From positions 1 to 45,236 of the forward strand of contig JAJHPK010000074.1 in the NCBI GenBank assembly GCA_020890945.1: 45,236 nt of DNA, read 5' to 3'. This stretch comes from Nitrosomonas sp. GTDB taxonomy: Bacteria > Pseudomonadota > Gammaproteobacteria > Burkholderiales > Nitrosomonadaceae. The position numbers were made by a program, and so were the translations under genes. The notes beneath the pieces are model-generated. The model was given only the letters and a program-made list of their open reading frames with translations, searched no databases and was not told the origin of the DNA. Of the stretch, positions 1 through 7,982 are shown in pieces; position 1 is the stretch's first letter; every line of letters begins with the position of its first letter.

Positions 1-374
1 TTACTGCCTTTTCACTATAGGAAATACCATCCACCCCTATTAAATTTGTTTGAGCTTTTTTTATTTACTTCGAGCCATTTCAAAATAACAGTTGAGAGCC
101 TACAGCTTTATTAAGAAATCGAAACTACTGATTTCCCTTTTAGGATAGCACTAAAAAATCTTACATGGAATTAAAAAATATTTAACTACAAAAAATAATA
201 GGCTGGAATTTATCTTTAACGATAAAACACTGGGTAAATATGTGACTTTTAAAATATTTATTGAAGGAACCGTTAAGGATATAATATTCGTCTGAACAAT
301 GGCATTCTTTCAGGATTTTTCTAGTTATTGATTTTATTGACAATAACTTTAATAAAACCTTATATCGCATAATA
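1..374. other. Intergenic DNA with no gene recognised
   Basis: This AT-rich stretch lies ahead of the HDOD protein gene. I see no open frame with recognisable protein sequence on either strand, no RNA gene and no clear terminator. It presumably holds the promoter of the gene that follows, but I cannot place one with confidence. Confidence 0.5.
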
Positions 375-1901
375 ATGAACACACAGTTTCCCTCTGAAGC
401 AGAAGGCAATTCTCAGGAAAATATAAACGATGAAGATCTCCCGGTAAGAGATAAATTAGAGAATTTTATTTGTAATAACCCTGATTTACCTACATTGGGA
501 AATTCTATTAGTAGTATCGTGCAACTTTCCTCATCCGACGATCAATCAATCGATCAACTCACTCATTTAATTCTTGCAGATGTCTCGTTAACTCAGAAAA
601 TCATTAGATTAGCCAATACTGTGACTTTCCGAGGTAATTCCAACCAAATAGTGACAAGCATCTCCAGAGCTGTCCAATTACTAGGACTCGATACTGTCAA
701 AGCATGCGCTTTAGCGATGATATTGGTCGACCGTATGCCCGGAAAACAAAGCCAATTCGTGCGAAAAGAATTGATGAATGCTTTGACAGCTAGTTCAATA
801 GGGCGTGAACTGGCGAAACAAAGCAGTTTTCCCAACGCTGAAGAAGTAGCTATTGCGGCGTTATTTAAAAATATGGGGCGATTACTGGTAGCCGCTTTTG
901 ATGCTCAGCTTTACAAAGAAACCATGAATGTATTGAAAGAGGGAAAATCTTTAACACAAGCTTCACTTATCACATTAGGTATCAGTTTTGATGCTGTGAC
1001 CGAAATGGCCATGCGTCAATGGTGCATTCCAGAAGTCATCATTCATGCGATGAAATTAATGCCAGCAAAAACGCTAAAAGCTCCCAAAAACCGGCAAGAA
1101 TGGATGAAACAAGTCGTGGAGTTTAGCGAATCCGCCGCACAACTCGTTACTGATCCAAAAGATTCCAAAGCAAAATCTTTGCCCGCAGAATTACTTTCTC
1201 GCTTCGGAAATGCTTTAGATTTGAATCCAAATAAATTGGAAGCTTTAGTTTCTGCGGTTAAGGAAGAAGTTCAGGCGATAGGCAATCAAATCGATATGCA
1301 ATTATCTGAAAATTCTTCAGATGAATCAGAACATAGTTCTGACCTGAATCAAGTGTTTTATCCCAGTGGTAAACCCCATCATGCTTGTGATTTATTGTTC
1401 AGTGGATTACAAATGCTAGAAGGTTTAGCTTCAACGCCTGATGTTAAAATCAATTCAGTGATCTTAATGGCGTTAGAGACACTACATAAAGGTATGGGAT
1501 TCAATCTGGCTGCGGTTTGTTTAAAGGACGTCAAATCCGATCAGTTTCGGGCACGCCATTTTTTAGGGAAGTATGATTCTGAATTGGAAAACAATTTTGT
1601 TTTTTCAGAAAATAGTCATGATGTGTTTAGTTTAGCGATTAATAAGAATGCGGATTTATTTATTGCTGATGCAAAAGATGTCAAAGTGCAAAACATGCTG
1701 CCTGAATGGCATTTAAAATTACTTCCTGCTACGAGTAGTTTTTTAGTCCTCCCACTGGTTGTTGCTAATAAAAAACTCGGGCTCTTTTATTTGGATCGCC
1801 TATGTAAATCGGAAGAAGGTATTTCTAGCGAAGAAATGCACATTATTAAAGAAATAAAAAAACAAGTACTGACTACACTGCAAAAAATTGTCACTGCATA
1901 A
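375..1901 (+). CDS. HDOD domain protein with C-terminal GAF domain
   Basis: This is a predicted cytoplasmic signalling protein of 508 residues. Residues about 35-230 form an HDOD domain (an HD-related output domain lacking the full metal-binding HD residues), visible in the stretch beginning LPTLGNSISSIVQL and continuing through ISRAVQLLGLDTVK. A linker of low conservation follows. Residues about 360-505 look like a GAF sensor domain: ILMALETLHKGMGF, then an LPLVVANKKLGLFYLDR strand near the end. HDOD proteins act in second-messenger, motility or stress signalling without a known enzymatic reaction. The gene stands alone, converging on the apbE-like gene 10 bases after its stop. The ligand of the GAF domain cannot be told. 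The ATG at 375 is the first start in frame, but no strong ribosome binding site precedes it. Confidence 0.85.
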   Translation: MNTQFPSEAEGNSQENINDEDLPVRDKLENFICNNPDLPTLGNSISSIVQLSSSDDQSIDQLTHLILADVSLTQKIIRLANTVTFRGNSNQIVTSISRAVQLLGLDTVKACALAMILVDRMPGKQSQFVRKELMNALTASSIGRELAKQSSFPNAEEVAIAALFKNMGRLLVAAFDAQLYKETMNVLKEGKSLTQASLITLGISFDAVTEMAMRQWCIPEVIIHAMKLMPAKTLKAPKNRQEWMKQVVEFSESAAQLVTDPKDSKAKSLPAELLSRFGNALDLNPNKLEALVSAVKEEVQAIGNQIDMQLSENSSDESEHSSDLNQVFYPSGKPHHACDLLFSGLQMLEGLASTPDVKINSVILMALETLHKGMGFNLAAVCLKDVKSDQFRARHFLGKYDSELENNFVFSENSHDVFSLAINKNADLFIADAKDVKVQNMLPEWHLKLLPATSSFLVLPLVVANKKLGLFYLDRLCKSEEGISSEEMHIIKEIKKQVLTTLQKIVTA

Positions 1902-1911
1902 CTTCCTGCAT

Positions 1912-2826
1912 TTATTCAATGGGTATCGATCCTCCATGATGACCTTGTAAGTTGACCCATAGATGTGGCAATCCTAGTTCTTTAAGCCATACAGCGCCTT
2001 GTTTTTCTTTGAGCATTGCAATCGTTGAAGCGCTTCCCGCTACGACACAAAAATCACCAATCACGCTGACAGCAACCATGTAGCTGACTGGCCAGCCTGT
2101 TTTAGGATTCAACACATGCCCATAACGTTTGCCATTGAGTGTGATGCATCGCTCGTAATCCCCACTGCTGGCCACTGCCCCAGCATATAATTCTACGGTG
2201 GTGAGTATTCCATCCGGCTTATTGGGATGACGTATTGCAACGCGCCAGGGGCTTTCATCCGCATGAGGACCGATAATTCTGATATCACCACCTAAATTAA
2301 TGACTCCGTGATGAATATCGTTTTGCACACATAAAGATGCAGCACGATCGACGGCATACTCCTTAACGATTCCACCAAAATCGATTTCCATTCCTGCAAT
2401 GGTAAAAGTCAATTTAGGTTTTTGCCAATGTAAATGATGCCAACCGATCTGAGCAAGGAGTTTTTCGATTATGAGATTATCCGGAATAACACCAGATTTA
2501 AAATTCCAGGCACGCCGTAAAATGCCTGAAGTGATATCAAATAACCCATCGCTTTGTTGATAACAGGTTGATGCGTAATCTAATAACCCAGAAGTTTCAT
2601 CATCAACAAGAATTGACCGACCTTGTGCGGCGATCCGATTGATTTTTGATAGCAAGCTGTTGTCACGGTAGCGTGAATACTTGGTTTCCAAACGATAGAC
2701 ATCGTCCATGACAATCTTTGCTGCATGTTTGGCGGCTTTTGAATTTTTGGCATAGAGCTGGATAGAGCAAGGCGAGCCCATTGCGTTAAAATTGTAGTGA
2801 TAATAATTCAGACGTGCCATATTCAA
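1912..2826 (-). CDS. apbE: ApbE-family FAD:protein FMN transferase, atypical
   Basis: ApbE enzymes move FMN from FAD to a threonine of a target protein, normally in the periplasm, using Mg2+. Family signatures are present in order: AMGSPCSIQLYA near residue 15, DFGGIVKEYAVD at 149-160, NLGGDIRIIG near 177-186, SSGDYER near 220-226 and HVLNPKTGWPV near 237-247. Two things are odd. First, there is no signal peptide or lipobox, while most ApbE proteins are exported; the start may be misplaced or the enzyme may act inside. Second, the usual C-terminal A-D-A-x-[ST]-T metal site reads A263-G-S-A-S-T268, so the conserved Asp ligand is replaced by Gly while the Thr is kept. It is the last gene of the minus-strand cluster, 84 bases after the DUF3570 gene, whose product carries a candidate FMN attachment motif. 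ApbE membership is firm; its activity and location are inference. Confidence 0.88.
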   Translation of the reverse strand: MNMARLNYYHYNFNAMGSPCSIQLYAKNSKAAKHAAKIVMDDVYRLETKYSRYRDNSLLSKINRIAAQGRSILVDDETSGLLDYASTCYQQSDGLFDITSGILRRAWNFKSGVIPDNLIIEKLLAQIGWHHLHWQKPKLTFTIAGMEIDFGGIVKEYAVDRAASLCVQNDIHHGVINLGGDIRIIGPHADESPWRVAIRHPNKPDGILTTVELYAGAVASSGDYERCITLNGKRYGHVLNPKTGWPVSYMVAVSVIGDFCVVAGSASTIAMLKEKQGAVWLKELGLPHLWVNLQGHHGGSIPIE

Positions 2827-2910
2827 TTCGTCGATTTATCGCACCGCAGCCATTTTTGCATCGCTATCAAACCATCCAGTTCGTTAATGACAATGCGATA
2901 ACGTGCTTAA

Positions 2911-5652
2911 CTAAAAATGATAACTCCAAGTAGCTGCCAACGAACCTTTTCGGTCTAATTGGAACCCATTGAAATCATTGCTAACAGGTTGCATCCACTC
3001 AAAACCAAATCGGTTGCCTGCAAATTTTCCGCGTGGAACAGCGGCGTTTAAACCAAAGCCAATATCCCAGAATTGACCACCATAATTTTGTGGAAAATCC
3101 ATCGATCCGATACGAGAGCTGAGCGAATCAAAATCCCGTTGAATTGCCCCTTGCCAGGTATAGATTCCACGCACGGAAGCGGTCAACCAGGGTACCAAAT
3201 CAACACCACCCCATACTGAAGTTTGAAAAATATCCCCCAGACGATAGCCGGATTTGTTTTTGTCCTCCATGCGCTTCGTACCGCCGACCTGCATCCCCCA
3301 TGACAGTTGTTTTTTTTCGCCTTGATAGGTCAGACTCGGCATGAAATCCCATGTGCCGCTACCCAATTGCATGCCAAAATGAATGAGCCCAGAATCAATG
3401 CGGTGCATACGACGTTGTTTAATATCCACTTTACCGGTCGGCGCGCTGAAACCGATACTGATGTGCGCACGATGACCAGCGATATCAAGCAATTTGATTA
3501 AACCGGAAAGGTAAGTATCGCCAATCGCGCCAGTTTCATGTCCACCAACGCCTTGATGATCATGCGTACCCGGTTTGGCAGGCGGTGCATTAGCGAGTTT
3601 ACGCAGATTCATATCCATGTCCATAAATGTTGGCATCAACATGACATTTAACCATCGGGTCGGCGCATACATAATATCAATCATGTGCATATGCATGTTC
3701 ATTATAGTCGGCGTGAACCGGCAAGGTATGGTATCGCTACAACCTTGATCGATAATGGTTTGATCAATGACAGCATGCGTGCCGTGCTGCATGTTACCGT
3801 TAGTTTTACCGAGCATGAACCGATATCCCACCATAAAATCACCTTTTGCAGGCAACATATGGCCAAACATAATGCCAGCAGGCGGAATTTTGTGAAATTC
3901 ATGCGTGCCAGCACGATGGTTTTGATGCGATTGCGCAAACGGAGATCCTGTTGCATCGCTTCTTTCCATATCTATTTTTATCGCTGCATTCGCGACATAA
4001 TAGTCGAAATCCGCAAAACTACTATTGCCGCCGCCAATCTGCATCGAACTGGCACGCGTGTAATATTCAAACCCCGTTTCCAATTCAACGCCTTTCCACA
4101 AACGCTTGGTCAACGTAAAGCCGCCGCTTAATGCGCCGAATCCTGCTAAACGATGATCGCTGGAAAAGCTTTTCGGGAGTAAGGTATCGTCATAGTAAGT
4201 TATTTTAGGCCGAGCAATCGCCTCATCGACAGCATTACCATCTTTATCGATCAATTGTAAATTTGCATCACGCACATATTCAATTTCGGAATTTTTCCGG
4301 TTGACATAGATTTGCCGATTTTGCTCATCAAAATAAAACTTTGTTTGATAGGTTTGTTTTGACAAAAGATAATCACGATAAAAGTTTGCCGAATCTTGTG
4401 AATAGTAGCGAATGCGTGGTGTCAGCGTCCAATCGCTTGCCAAGGGCTGAACCCAACTGGCGTCAAAAGTATGCGTATTCACACCCCAATCATCAACCGA
4501 TAGACGATATCCTAGATGTAATGCGGCATTAAAAGTATCAATGTGGTGGATATATTTTGCATTTAGGGCGATTTGATTGCGAATATTCGGACGTTGTTCG
4601 ATTAATGCACGCACATCTCCTGTTATTAATCCTGAAGAATTGTTTAAATCAGCGGGATTAACAAAAATCACCGACATGACTTTATACGGATTTTCTAAGA
4701 ACCCATTGCTATGCGTATAACTAATATTGGCATCAATCAACGAGTTCTTGGTCAACACTTGAGTCAATCCAATATTAGCAACCCAATCGGAACGGCTGCC
4801 GCGTAAAATATCCGACCCCGTCGCACCACCTTTCCGGATAATCTGATCTTGATAAGCGGTTTTGGTGATATAAGGCGCAGGATCGTGATCTAAAATCGCG
4901 CCAATTTCACTATCGGTATAGCTACCATTGAACTTCAATGTAGTCATTTTTTGGTTAAAATCCATTCGCCCACCGATACTACCAAAGCTGGATTTATAGT
5001 CTTTTTCCCGGGAAAACCCACCACTGACATTAATTGCAGCTTCATTCCATTCGTAACTCAAGCCGAAAGTTGCTTGACGACGGGTTTCTGGCGATGCTGC
5101 AGACATCACCAGTACCGAACGTGGATCAACTACACCGGTCGATTGTTTAGTTAAAGGGTCCCGACCCATTGGATTCAAATCATGATCCAGCAATACCTTG
5201 CTATTAATCAAAGGAGATGCGCCGACAACGACTTGATTAATAGTTAAAGGTCGGTTACCGCCATCGGTACCCAGTGGCGTGGTAGTAATAGGGGTTGCAC
5301 CTGACCAAGTGTCTTGTGTATAGGCGAAGGAAAATTTGGTGCGGTCAGTCAGTGAAAAAATACCGTTGCCATGTAATACATCCACGCTGATGGGAGCGTA
5401 TTTAGTCGGAACGCCGTACAAATTGCGCGCCCCTTCTTCGTAACGGCCATATTGAAAATTAATGCGATCTCCCGGTGCTGTTTGAACGTTGGGAGACATC
5501 AACAAACCAGGTAATACTAATGCAGCCGAGGTAAGCGCGTGTAGAGCATGCTTAGATTTTTTAGCAACGAGCTGCGAACAATGAGATTGATGAGCTCGAT
5601 GAAAATTCTTGCGATGCCGGTATTGCAATTTATCGAGATGCCTTACAGACAA
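2911..5652 (-). CDS. DUF3570 outer-membrane-type protein fused to a Met/His-rich transporter-like barrel domain
   Basis: The protein has 913 residues, much longer than a plain DUF3570 protein (usually a few hundred residues). A hydrophobic export signal around residues 40-58 (ALVLPGLLMS) is followed by DUF3570, roughly residues 60-562, with alternating aromatic strands typical of an outer-membrane beta-barrel. Residues 114-120 read D-T-W-S-G-A-T, which fits the Dxx[ST]GAT motif flavinylated by ApbE; T120 would be the acceptor. After a linker, residues about 575-913 resemble exported 'transporter' barrels of the phenol-degradation MetA-like family. This part is very rich in Met and His (MNMHMHMIDIMYAP, MLMPTFMDMDMN, THDHQ), suggesting metal contact. 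The final residues WSYHF end with the aromatic residue usual for outer-membrane proteins. The start is a TTG without a clear ribosome binding site and is uncertain; another TTG lies eight codons in. Function is not established. Confidence 0.82.
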   Translation of the reverse strand: MSVRHLDKLQYRHRKNFHRAHQSHCSQLVAKKSKHALHALTSAALVLPGLLMSPNVQTAPGDRINFQYGRYEEGARNLYGVPTKYAPISVDVLHGNGIFSLTDRTKFSFAYTQDTWSGATPITTTPLGTDGGNRPLTINQVVVGASPLINSKVLLDHDLNPMGRDPLTKQSTGVVDPRSVLVMSAASPETRRQATFGLSYEWNEAAINVSGGFSREKDYKSSFGSIGGRMDFNQKMTTLKFNGSYTDSEIGAILDHDPAPYITKTAYQDQIIRKGGATGSDILRGSRSDWVANIGLTQVLTKNSLIDANISYTHSNGFLENPYKVMSVIFVNPADLNNSSGLITGDVRALIEQRPNIRNQIALNAKYIHHIDTFNAALHLGYRLSVDDWGVNTHTFDASWVQPLASDWTLTPRIRYYSQDSANFYRDYLLSKQTYQTKFYFDEQNRQIYVNRKNSEIEYVRDANLQLIDKDGNAVDEAIARPKITYYDDTLLPKSFSSDHRLAGFGALSGGFTLTKRLWKGVELETGFEYYTRASSMQIGGGNSSFADFDYYVANAAIKIDMERSDATGSPFAQSHQNHRAGTHEFHKIPPAGIMFGHMLPAKGDFMVGYRFMLGKTNGNMQHGTHAVIDQTIIDQGCSDTIPCRFTPTIMNMHMHMIDIMYAPTRWLNVMLMPTFMDMDMNLRKLANAPPAKPGTHDHQGVGGHETGAIGDTYLSGLIKLLDIAGHRAHISIGFSAPTGKVDIKQRRMHRIDSGLIHFGMQLGSGTWDFMPSLTYQGEKKQLSWGMQVGGTKRMEDKNKSGYRLGDIFQTSVWGGVDLVPWLTASVRGIYTWQGAIQRDFDSLSSRIGSMDFPQNYGGQFWDIGFGLNAAVPRGKFAGNRFGFEWMQPVSNDFNGFQLDRKGSLAATWSYHF

Positions 5653-5696
5653 AGCAGGTGGAGTAGATAAAAGGATTGCAGGTCATTTAGAAATAG

Positions 5697-5915
5697 CTAA
5701 TAACAACCGCAGCCACCCCCACCGGATGAAGATTTATGACTCGGTGCAGCTTCTCGACTGCTGTAATTATGTGCCTGAAAATCACTCTGTAAGGGATTAG
5801 GATCAATATCCATCGAAGGCTTGGCAAGATTACCGCGTTCCCAAACAGCCACATTGACACATCCCATCAAAAACAAACAGAAAATAATCGAAAACAACAA
5901 CAAAATTATACGCAC
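5697..5915 (-). CDS. DUF4266 small lipoprotein with Gly-Cys tail
   Basis: This 72-residue protein starts with a lipoprotein signal peptide; the lipobox is LMGC, so the mature protein would begin at Cys19. The mature part shows the DUF4266 pattern: W-E-R-G-x-LAKP, then a middle HNYSSREAA segment, then the C-terminal tail GGGGCGCY. Two cysteines sit in the last four residues, an arrangement suited to metal or thiol chemistry. Its role is unknown. It lies 52 bases after the TlpA-like gene and 44 bases before the DUF3570 gene, and a physical or functional partnership with these is likely. Translation appears to begin at a GTG codon. Confidence 0.85.
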   Translation of the reverse strand: MRIILLLFSIIFCLFLMGCVNVAVWERGNLAKPSMDIDPNPLQSDFQAHNYSSREAAPSHKSSSGGGGCGCY

Positions 5916-5967
5916 AATATACTAAGCTTTTTTATGATTTTATTGGTATGTGCTTTGCAGTTTCCGT

Positions 5968-6486
5968 TTAATTGTTTTCCGGGGCTTCTTGTAGCAATTC
6001 AGTAACTAAGCTACGCAATTTCTCGGATTCATCGGGGCGAAATCCCTTATGAATATGACGAATCTTACCATTTTTATCAATAATGACAGACGTTGGCATT
6101 GCCATGACTTGCAATTCTTTTGCGCACTGTTTACTGGGGTCGGCGACGACCGAAAATTGCGCAGGATATCTTTCTAAGAATTTTTCTGCATCGCTGACTT
6201 TCTCATCCAGATTGACACCAATGACGTGTAAACCTTGATCTTTCAATTCGTTATTAAGTTGGTTCATGAAAGGAAAAGATTTTACGCACGGCGGACACCA
6301 GGATGCCCAAAAATCAATATAAATTACTTTTCCTTTCAATTCACCTAGTTTTTGCGCAGACTCACCATTGAGCATCGTCAGAGGACAAGAATTTGAGACA
6401 AGCCCCAGATGATCGGCACGCACTGGGCTAATAAATAGCCCGTGCGCTATAAACACTGCAATAAATAGTATTTTTCTAAAATTCAT
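5968..6486 (-). CDS. TlpA-like periplasmic thioredoxin (thiol-disulfide oxidoreductase)
   Basis: The protein of 172 residues has an N-terminal signal peptide ending near PVRA and a TlpA/ResA-type thioredoxin fold. The redox centre is WASWCPPCVKSFPFM, with the W-C-P-P-C motif typical of reducing periplasmic thioredoxins such as ResA and CcmG. The cis-proline loop is visible as AMPTSVIID. Family members reduce disulfides in the periplasm for cytochrome c maturation or for metal-protein assembly. Here it sits just upstream of a Cys-tailed DUF4266 lipoprotein and downstream of exported Cys-containing proteins, so its likely clients are cluster members. No cytochrome c maturation genes are present in the window. 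Confidence 0.88.
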   Translation of the reverse strand: MNFRKILFIAVFIAHGLFISPVRADHLGLVSNSCPLTMLNGESAQKLGELKGKVIYIDFWASWCPPCVKSFPFMNQLNNELKDQGLHVIGVNLDEKVSDAEKFLERYPAQFSVVADPSKQCAKELQVMAMPTSVIIDKNGKIRHIHKGFRPDESEKLRSLVTELLQEAPENN

Positions 6487-6553
6487 ATCTTTACCACAAA
6501 CAGAATTGTTTGTATTATATCGGAAATGAAATGATCCATTTTATCAGTAAGTT

Positions 6554-7012
6554 TTACTCAAACTGATTGACAGTAATATCTGTTCCTGTGTGAGCATTTG
6601 TGCTTGTCATACAGTGATAAGATACTTGAAAACTTCTGGCTCCTGCATTGGTCTTGTTAACCAATATCTGATACACGCCATTTCCACCTTGAACAGTAAT
6701 TTCAGGACTGAACGAACCATCACCCGATACAGGATCAGTCGTATTTGCTGCACGACTACCTTTGATAACTTGCATATTAACCAATAATCCGGGTACAGGC
6801 GGCGAAGTGTCTTTGACGCTAACTGCTAAGTGATCTGCCGCCCCATTGCCATCATCGAAACAGGTAACACTCGCATAACCAGTGAACTTTGCAACTGTAC
6901 CATCAGGATCCATCGTAGCACCCGCATCATGTGCATGACTGAAAGACGCCAATGATACTAAAGTGGTAAAAGCTGTCATACTGATAAACTGCTTAGAATA
7001 TATTTTGCACAT
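6554..7012 (-). CDS. Small secreted protein, mature N-terminal His predicted
   Basis: I do not recognise the family. The best start is the ATG at 7012, preceded by AAGGAG seven bases upstream, giving 152 residues; the open frame extends 13 codons further up without such support. A signal peptide (MTAFTTLVSLASFSHA) would be cut after SHA, leaving a mature protein that begins H-D-A-G. The rest is a soluble, probably beta-rich domain with a Cys pair (VTCFDDG and SYHCMTS) that could form a disulfide. It sits 139 bases after the second YcnI-like gene and 67 bases before the TlpA-like thioredoxin gene. A copper or other metal site at the N-terminal histidine is a guess. Confidence 0.7.
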   Translation of the reverse strand: MCKIYSKQFISMTAFTTLVSLASFSHAHDAGATMDPDGTVAKFTGYASVTCFDDGNGAADHLAVSVKDTSPPVPGLLVNMQVIKGSRAANTTDPVSGDGSFSPEITVQGGNGVYQILVNKTNAGARSFQVSYHCMTSTNAHTGTDITVNQFE

Positions 7013-7151
7013 TTTGATACTCCTTTTAACTATTTTAGTGCTTCCTATCAACTCTAAATTTATGATTTTTTAAAACCAAAAGCGAACCCCTAAAAAAGAG
7101 TTCGCTCTTGTTTAAGCAAAAATACTTATTTTTTAATAATTCAATATCTTA

Positions 7152-7925
7152 TTATTGTTTCGGCCAAATTTGTTGACCTTCATAAATAATACGCATATCA
7201 CGGTTCAATTGATTGGCCGATGGTTTTACAACGACTTCTTCACCCGCTCCACAAGAAGCAGGTAAAGGTGTAATGCTGCGATTTACCGTTAAAGTAGCCG
7301 GTGAATCTGTAGTATGCGCACCCTCAAACTGATAAATAGAGCCTACCGTAGGTGTCCAGAGCATCACGCTTTGATCACTAAATCCCGCTGCATCGGTTAT
7401 TTGACAAATATCAGCAATACTGACGACAAACTGAACGCTTTTAGCACAAGATTCCGGGTTGATAATAACACCTGCTGTAGCTATAGGCACTACCGCACGA
7501 AATCCAGCTTTCAATCCTTTACCACCCCCGGTCCAGAATCCAAGTTTATTGCCTAAAGAATCTTTGATGTAATCTTCATAAGGGAAAATGCTTTTGTCTT
7601 GAACTTTGGTAACAGGACTGCCCCAGTTTGTTACGTAATCCGCTAAAGTCCCAGAATATGGTTGCCCATTGACTGTAATAGTCGAATCTTTGCCATCGGG
7701 AAATACAACCACTGTACCCAAGGTGTCAATGGTGGCTGCATTAGTAGCTGCATCTATACACCCGTGTGCTACCACTACGGCGTTGTAATCACTGCCATGA
7801 GTTGCATTATTTTCGCTAATTACCGGGGTTTTAAGACGTGTATGCGCAGAAACGGATTGGTACATCGCTGTCAACCCGATAGCCGTCAGCAACAAAACAA
7901 TATTAAACCTATTAGACATCTTCAT
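7152..7925 (-). CDS. Exported YcnI-like (DUF1775-type) protein, copy 2
   Basis: This 257-residue protein has a signal peptide ending SVSA followed by H28-T-R-L. The mature region holds an A-H-G-C motif and a following V-V-V-F-P-D-G strand, resembling the H-G-C and P-x-G core of YcnI/DUF1775 copper-binding proteins, in which the mature N-terminal histidine coordinates Cu(II). It is clearly a paralogue of the neighbouring gene upstream: both share HTRL, NWG, GFWxGGG, SIADICQIT, LPASCGA and a final IWPK/VWPK. I call the YcnI relation tentative because the match is by motif and layout only. The genes are 57 bases apart and probably cotranscribed. The second in-frame ATG two codons in is an equally good start. 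Confidence 0.68.
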   Translation of the reverse strand: MKMSNRFNIVLLLTAIGLTAMYQSVSAHTRLKTPVISENNATHGSDYNAVVVAHGCIDAATNAATIDTLGTVVVFPDGKDSTITVNGQPYSGTLADYVTNWGSPVTKVQDKSIFPYEDYIKDSLGNKLGFWTGGGKGLKAGFRAVVPIATAGVIINPESCAKSVQFVVSIADICQITDAAGFSDQSVMLWTPTVGSIYQFEGAHTTDSPATLTVNRSITPLPASCGAGEEVVVKPSANQLNRDMRIIYEGQQIWPKQ

Positions 7926-7982
7926 GATTTTGATAACTTTAATGTGAAAGTTTATATAAAAATTGCATTCAAAGAAGTTTGA

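Noticed and set aside
3144-4131. Plus-strand frames opposite the DUF3570 gene
   Set aside because: They are antisense shadows of a well-supported long gene, with His/Cys-rich nonsense composition.
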